This document shows, one piece after another, positions 6,648 through 10,859 of a DNA stretch of 10,859 bases. The notes under the pieces are model-generated. The model searched no databases. It saw only the letters and a program-made list of their open reading frames with translations, and was not told where the DNA came from. How positions within the stretch are numbered: the stretch's first letter is position 1; each line of letters begins with the position of its first letter. Source of the DNA: CAZIRO01 sp964541595 (GTDB lineage Bacteria > Acidobacteriota > HRBIN11). The DNA is taken from contig CAZIRO010000097.1 in the NCBI GenBank assembly GCA_964541595.1, forward strand, positions 1 to 10,859, read 5' to 3'. The position numbers and the translations under genes are program-made.

Positions 6648-8813
6648 ATGAATCTTGGCAAACGGTTTCTGGTGTGGTGGGCGTGTGCAGGCTGTCTCTT
6701 TGGTCTGACCGCCGCATGGAGCCAGGTCCCGCAACCCCGGCTGGAAGATTTTATTATCCCCTCCCGAATCGACGGCGTTCGTCAGATCATCCAACGTGCC
6801 GTTCAATCCGTATCTGCGCGGCAAATGGCCACGTATCTGCGGCTGTTGACCGAGGAACCGCATCGTGCCGGAACAGATACGGGGATGCGCCTGGCGCGGT
6901 GGCTGGCGCAACAGCTGCGGTCCTATGGCTGGCTGGTGACACTGGACAGCTATCAGGTCTTCCTGTCGGAACCGCGCGCGATTAACCTGCACATTGTGGG
7001 TCCGGACCCCGTGGATCTGGACCTGCGCGAACGGGGCGACCGCCGGGATAAAGACGCGCTGGCCACAACCGTGGATATCCCGTTCAACGCGTACAGCGCA
7101 TCCGGCACGGGGACTGCACAGGTCGTATACGTGAACTACGGTACCCGGGAAGACTTCGCCCGCCTGCGTGCGCTGGGGATCGATCCGACGGGAAAAGCCC
7201 TGCTCATCCGATACGGTCGCGTTTTTCGTGGTGTCAAGGTCGCGCTCGCTCAGGAACACGGGGCCGCAGCCGTACTTCTGTATTCGGATCCGGAGGACGA
7301 CGGATACCACCGTGGCGACGTCTACCCGCACGGTCCATGGCGCCCGGAGTGGGCCGTACAGCGGGGTAGCGTGCTGTTCACGATGCTGTATCCCGGAGAC
7401 CCGTTAACACCCGGATCGCCGGCACCCTCCATCGAGAGCCAGTTGATCAGTCCTCCCCGTACGACATTTCTCTGGAAACCGCTCCGTCCGGGTAAAGAAC
7501 GGTCTCCCTCTGCCGTACCCACACTCCCCCGTATACCCGTGATCCCCTTGAGTTACGCAAACGCCCGGAAGATCCTACAGCGTCTGGGTGGTATGGTGGC
7601 ACCAACGGAGTGGCAGGGCGGACTACCGCTGACGTATCACATCGGTCCGGGACCGGCAGAAGTCACCTGGAATGTGCAGATGGTGCAGGAGAAACGTCCC
7701 ATCTGGAATGTGATCGCATGGATTCCGGGAGAAACCGATGCCACCATCCTCGTCGGTAATCACCACGATGCGTGGCTGTATGGGGCGGTGGATCCCTCGA
7801 GTGGTTCGGCGGTCCTCCTTGAAGTCGCCCGGGTGATCGGCCATCTGGTGAACCAGGGATACCGACCCCGGCGCACCATCATGCTGGCGTTCTGGGACGC
7901 TGAAGAGTACGGCCTGATCGGTTCCACAGAATTTGTGGAACGGTATCTGCCGGAACTGCAGAAATCCGCCGTCCTCTACCTGAACGTGGACGCGGCGGTG
8001 AGTGGCGGTCAGATCAGCGCAGCCGCAACGCCACACCTGCGCGTCTGGCTGGAACTCGCCGCACGCATGATCGAACACCCGCTCGAACCCGGTACACTGT
8101 ACGACCACTGGCTGGCGCTGCGCAAGGGACCGGACAACCGCCCGATGGTGCACACACTCGGGGGTGGTTCGGATTTCGTCGCGTTTCAGGATCATGCCGG
8201 GATCGCGGCGGCCAGTGTGCAAATGCGGGGGGCGTATGGGGTGTACCATTCCAATGTGGATAACCTGTACTGGATGCAACGGTTCGGCGATCCGCAGTTC
8301 ATCTTTCACCGCACGATGGCCCGATGGGTCGTGACCCTTGTACTGCTGGCAACGGAAAGCGATCGTTATCCGATGCAAATCGCGGATTATGCCGAACAGG
8401 TATTGCGTGCGATTGAAGCGATGGGGCTTGCGATGGAAAATATTCGTGAGAAATCCGTTCAGGCGGCATACACACGTGCTGTTGAACTTGCGCAGCAGTG
8501 GCGCGATATGGCACGTGCAATGGACGCCGCCGGGCGGGACGGGGTCGTCCGGGAGGACCTGGAGGCAATCCGACGCTGGAATACACTGGCACGCAGCATC
8601 GATTTCCGTTTCCTGACGGCGCAGGGCCTGCCCGGCAGACCGTGGTACCGGCATCTGATCTTCAGTCCCGCACGTTACGGGGGGTATGACACATCTGTCC
8701 TGCCGGCGATTCGGGAGGCACTTGAAGCCCGGGACGCTGCAGCCCTGCAGGAGGCCCTGCGGCAATTTCATACGGGTCTGCAACGTCAGATCCAGGCCAT
8801 GCGGCGCCGGTGA
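6648..8813 (+). CDS. exported M28 metallopeptidase, glutamate carboxypeptidase II-like
   Basis: This 721-residue protein has the full PSMA/GCPII architecture: a signal peptide (1-25, ending TAAWS), a PA domain (about 140-290, with VVYVNYGTREDF, RYGRVFRG and GDPLTPGSPA), the M28 di-zinc catalytic domain and a transferrin-receptor-like C-terminal helical domain (about 570-721). All expected catalytic residues are present: His372 (NHHDAW), bridging Asp382 (AVDPSSG), general base Glu419 and ligand Glu420 (WDAEEYG), Asp448 (LNVDAAVSG) and His534 (VYHSNVDN). Family enzymes cleave C-terminal residues from peptides, and this one should act in the periplasm or outside the cell. No lipobox was found. 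ATG at 6648 is chosen over TTG at 6633 because it puts the signal peptide at the N-terminus. Substrate preference cannot be read from the sequence. Confidence 0.93.
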   Translation: MNLGKRFLVWWACAGCLFGLTAAWSQVPQPRLEDFIIPSRIDGVRQIIQRAVQSVSARQMATYLRLLTEEPHRAGTDTGMRLARWLAQQLRSYGWLVTLDSYQVFLSEPRAINLHIVGPDPVDLDLRERGDRRDKDALATTVDIPFNAYSASGTGTAQVVYVNYGTREDFARLRALGIDPTGKALLIRYGRVFRGVKVALAQEHGAAAVLLYSDPEDDGYHRGDVYPHGPWRPEWAVQRGSVLFTMLYPGDPLTPGSPAPSIESQLISPPRTTFLWKPLRPGKERSPSAVPTLPRIPVIPLSYANARKILQRLGGMVAPTEWQGGLPLTYHIGPGPAEVTWNVQMVQEKRPIWNVIAWIPGETDATILVGNHHDAWLYGAVDPSSGSAVLLEVARVIGHLVNQGYRPRRTIMLAFWDAEEYGLIGSTEFVERYLPELQKSAVLYLNVDAAVSGGQISAAATPHLRVWLELAARMIEHPLEPGTLYDHWLALRKGPDNRPMVHTLGGGSDFVAFQDHAGIAAASVQMRGAYGVYHSNVDNLYWMQRFGDPQFIFHRTMARWVVTLVLLATESDRYPMQIADYAEQVLRAIEAMGLAMENIREKSVQAAYTRAVELAQQWRDMARAMDAAGRDGVVREDLEAIRRWNTLARSIDFRFLTAQGLPGRPWYRHLIFSPARYGGYDTSVLPAIREALEARDAAALQEALRQFHTGLQRQIQAMRRR

Positions 8814-8822
8814 ACACGCGCA

Positions 8823-8845
8823 GGTCTCCGGGGGGTGATGAGACC
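8823..8845 (+). promoter_or_regulatory. inverted repeat enclosing a ribosome binding site
   Basis: A perfect 6-base inverted repeat, GGTCTC (8823-8828) and GAGACC (8840-8845), encloses an 11-base loop containing GGGGGTGAT (8831-8839), a good anti-16S match. It ends directly at an in-frame ATG (8846). If that start is used, the hairpin could tune translation of the AAA+ activator. It may be chance. Confidence 0.3.
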
Positions 8846-8881
8846 ATGTGGGGGCCACCCCGCTGTGAACGGAGCCTGGGG

Positions 8882-9976
8882 ATGGACATTTTCCGCTTTG
8901 CCGATCGGTACTGGTTACGGTTCCGAAACGGAGCACTGACCACGAATATTGAATCCGTCGATGAGATTCTCCCGTTTATCCAAAACGCCGATCCCGGGGT
9001 GACGGTATTTCAGCGCGGTGACCGCTGGAGTGCCGTGGTCAAAGAACCCATGTTCATGCTCTATCTGGAGACGCAACGATCCCGTGAATCCCTCATGGCG
9101 TTTATCGAGGGATTCCGCACGGGTCTCCGGGTACACGCGGATTCTACCGAGCGAGAAACGCCACTTGCAGAGGACGTCACCGAAGGTGAGGTCGAAGGAC
9201 TGAATCAGACGTACCAGATCGTACCCATCGACGAACAGGACACCCTGATCGTCGCCGATGCGCGGATGCGGTCGATCGTGCACTATGTCGATCGCGTGGT
9301 TGCTCCGAACCATCCAGCGCCGGTACTGATCGTCGGTGAAACGGGGACGGGAAAAGAGGTCATTGCCAAACTCATCGCCAAACGGTCCCGACGGCGACTG
9401 GTTCCGGTACTCGTTTCCGGTCTGCCACCGGAAGTCGTTCCCGTGCACCTGTTCGGCGCGCGATCGGGCGCATTCACCGGTGCTGCCGACCGTGAGGGCG
9501 TTTTTGCCGCTGCCGGGGATGGCATCGTGTTTCTGGATGAAATTGGGGACCTTCCGGTAGAATACCAGAGCGTGCTTCTCCGTGCGATCGATCGGGGGGA
9601 AGTGCAGCGGCTCGGGGAGGATACACCCGTGCGCGTCCGGTGCCGGTTCCTGGCGGCAACCACGGCGGAGCGTCTGGAACGCATTCGACCCGATCTGCGA
9701 TTTCGTCTCATGCATTTTTACATCGAATGTCCACCACTACGCGAACGGCCGGCGGACATCGTGGCCATTACGCACTATGTTCTCACGCAGCAGCGACGAC
9801 GTTCGGTGGATGCGAGCCTGTATACGTTTCTACTGGAACGGCAATATCCCGGCAATGTGCGGCAGTTGATTCACTTTCTTCACGCACTTGCCGATTCTGT
9901 TCCCGGAAACGAAACATTCACGGTTCGCCACACCCGGATGCCGATGCTGCAAAAACTCGTGGAGTCTCTGGGATGA
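8882..9976 (+). CDS. sigma-54 activator-like AAA+ ATPase without DNA-binding domain
   Basis: This 364-residue protein has an unrecognised N-terminal domain (about 1-115) and a bacterial enhancer-binding protein AAA+ domain. Visible motifs are Walker A GETGTGKE (152-159), the sigma-54-contacting loop GAFTGA (196-201), Walker B GIVFLDEIG (214-222), and arginine fingers Arg269 and Arg275 in IRPDLRFRL. The sensor I region reads AATT where AATN is usual. Only about 40 residues follow YPGNVRQL, so the usual Fis-like helix-turn-helix is missing. Activators of this family use ATP hydrolysis to open sigma-54 polymerase complexes; here targeting must come from elsewhere. ATG at 8882 has GGAG (8871-8874) 7 bases upstream; ATG 8846 and GTG 8810 are alternatives in the same frame. 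The stop overlaps the sigma-54-like gene by 4 bases. Confidence 0.85.
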   Translation: MDIFRFADRYWLRFRNGALTTNIESVDEILPFIQNADPGVTVFQRGDRWSAVVKEPMFMLYLETQRSRESLMAFIEGFRTGLRVHADSTERETPLAEDVTEGEVEGLNQTYQIVPIDEQDTLIVADARMRSIVHYVDRVVAPNHPAPVLIVGETGTGKEVIAKLIAKRSRRRLVPVLVSGLPPEVVPVHLFGARSGAFTGAADREGVFAAAGDGIVFLDEIGDLPVEYQSVLLRAIDRGEVQRLGEDTPVRVRCRFLAATTAERLERIRPDLRFRLMHFYIECPPLRERPADIVAITHYVLTQQRRRSVDASLYTFLLERQYPGNVRQLIHFLHALADSVPGNETFTVRHTRMPMLQKLVESLG

Positions 9977-10859
9977 AGGTTCAACCGCGCGTTCGACTAT
10001 CCGCACGCGCCCGCACCAGCGTATCGGCACGTGCGCGCGTCCTGCCCCGATCCATGCGCACCAGTCTGCGGGCATTTACCAGCCGATTGATCGGACCGAT
10101 TCAGGCGTTTTTCGAGTATCTCTCCTACCGGAGTCCGGTCAGCGTGCGCATTCGCCCCCCTGCAGGCTGGCCGTGTTATATCGAGGGGGACGTTCCGGAC
10201 CATTCGAAAGAGGATCTGTTTACCCGGTGTCGCGCCCAACTGGAAAGCGTTTCGGGTGACGCGGCCACGTTATTTGCACTGGAACTGCTGGCATATCTCA
10301 CGCCCGAAGGATACATCCGGGAAAGCGACGAGGACCTCCATCAGCAGACGGGAATCCCTCTGGAGGACATCCGTCGTGCACGCCGGCGCTTGCAGGCTAT
10401 CTGTGGCGTGGGATGGATGCACATGTTTGAATACCTCGCCGACCAGTCCGGAGATCCGGTATTACACCGGCTGGCCGTACGGGTGACGGACGTTCTGCGC
10501 AACGCATCCCGGATACCCCTCGAAGAGGCCGAACAGCAGGTCCAGCAGGTGTTGATCGAATGGATCACCGCCGATCCCTCCCATGCACAGCACCTGCAAC
10601 AGGCCATGCAGCGGTTCGGTACACGTCCCGTCGCCGAGCCTTCGACACCGCCGGCGGTGCGTCGATTTGTGATTCCGGACGTGATGATCATCGATCAGGA
10701 CGGATCGCTTGAACCTATCGTGTACGTTCCCGGGCTGACCACGCCGACCGGCCGGGAAACGGCCACGCTGATCCTGCAGGAGACGGGGTTTCAGCGTCCC
10801 GAACTCGCGATCGCGCACTTTCAGAAAATGGCCGCGCTGCGAAAACGGTTGCTGTTGCA
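9973..10859 (+). CDS. divergent sigma-54 (RpoN)-like factor, 3' end outside window
   Basis: At least 295 residues, open to the window edge. The RpoN core-binding pattern can be followed: ALELLAYLTPEGYIRESDEDL (residues 102-122), GIPLEDIRRARRRLQ then GVG (145-147), and RRFVIPDVMIIDQDG (230-244), where RpoN usually has YVVPDV followed by an acidic turn. A late helix (about 279-295) matches the RpoN segment before its helix-turn-helix. Region I seems present (RAFTSRLIGPIQAFFEYLS, then a SPVSV resembling NPLLE) but has only two glutamines in 55 residues and ten arginines in the first 40; the acidic Region II is almost absent. ATG overlaps the activator stop, with GGAG 8 bases upstream. The RpoN box and helix-turn-helix lie outside, so the call rests on the N-terminal half. 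Confidence 0.62.
   Translation, partial: MKVQPRVRLSARARTSVSARARVLPRSMRTSLRAFTSRLIGPIQAFFEYLSYRSPVSVRIRPPAGWPCYIEGDVPDHSKEDLFTRCRAQLESVSGDAATLFALELLAYLTPEGYIRESDEDLHQQTGIPLEDIRRARRRLQAICGVGWMHMFEYLADQSGDPVLHRLAVRVTDVLRNASRIPLEEAEQQVQQVLIEWITADPSHAQHLQQAMQRFGTRPVAEPSTPPAVRRFVIPDVMIIDQDGSLEPIVYVPGLTTPTGRETATLILQETGFQRPELAIAHFQKMAALRKRLLL

Noticed and set aside
7623..8936. Long minus-strand open frame of 437 codons
   Set aside because: It lies opposite the M28 peptidase, whose motifs prove the plus strand is coding. The translation has no recognisable domain and looks like a high-GC antisense shadow.
1..10859. Sigma-54 -24/-12 promoters (GG, ten bases, GC with TTGC)
   Set aside because: I checked many TTGC and TGGCAC occurrences by eye on the plus strand and none had both elements at the right spacing. 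A matrix scan of both strands would be needed to exclude them.
1..10859. CRISPR array, insertion sequence, integrase or phage genes
   Set aside because: No direct-repeat array with spacers, no transposase or integrase motif and no phage structural gene was seen.

Overview
The window is a gene-dense stretch of a GC-rich bacterial chromosome. A GT9 heptosyltransferase-like enzyme, Sec-type signal peptides and a PA2779-like envelope protein suggest a Gram-negative (diderm) cell. The mix of ArgR, a GHMP sugar kinase, a PSMA-type M28 peptidase and a sigma-54 system would fit Acidobacteriota or a similar lineage, but this is a guess; nothing here fixes the phylum.

Layout. (1) 1-38 is the 3' end of a tRNA. 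(2) 83-1333 holds a small three-helix membrane protein closely followed by a GHMP-family sugar kinase. (3) 1392-2012 is an arginine repressor gene (argR) with a clear promoter, a candidate ARG box over its -35 region and a strong intrinsic terminator. (4) 2066-3070, on the minus strand, is a PPC/DUF296 protein followed by an ICMT-like membrane methyltransferase. It is transcribed divergently from (5) 3157-6045, a plus-strand run of a zinc-type MDR oxidoreductase, a LOG-family protein and a GT9 glycosyltransferase, with a 4-base overlap between the first two and a 4-base gap before the third. (6) 6046-6241 is a non-coding spacer with an imperfect 22-base inverted repeat around a degenerate heptamer array. 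(7) 6242-10859 runs in one direction: a PA2779-like small membrane protein, an exported M28 (glutamate carboxypeptidase II-like) peptidase with all metal ligands intact, a sigma-54 activator-like AAA+ ATPase, and a sigma-54-like protein cut by the window edge.

The most interesting part is the last pair. The ATPase keeps Walker A, Walker B, GAFTGA and both arginine-finger positions, but ends about 40 residues after its GNVRQL motif, leaving no room for the usual Fis-type DNA-binding domain. Its N-terminal domain is one I do not recognise. It overlaps by 4 bases a divergent RpoN-like gene whose activator-contacting Region I is poor in glutamine and rich in arginine and whose Region II is almost absent. 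I infer a dedicated, physically paired alternative sigma-54 and activator module. The C-terminal half of the sigma-like protein, including any RpoN box, lies outside the window.
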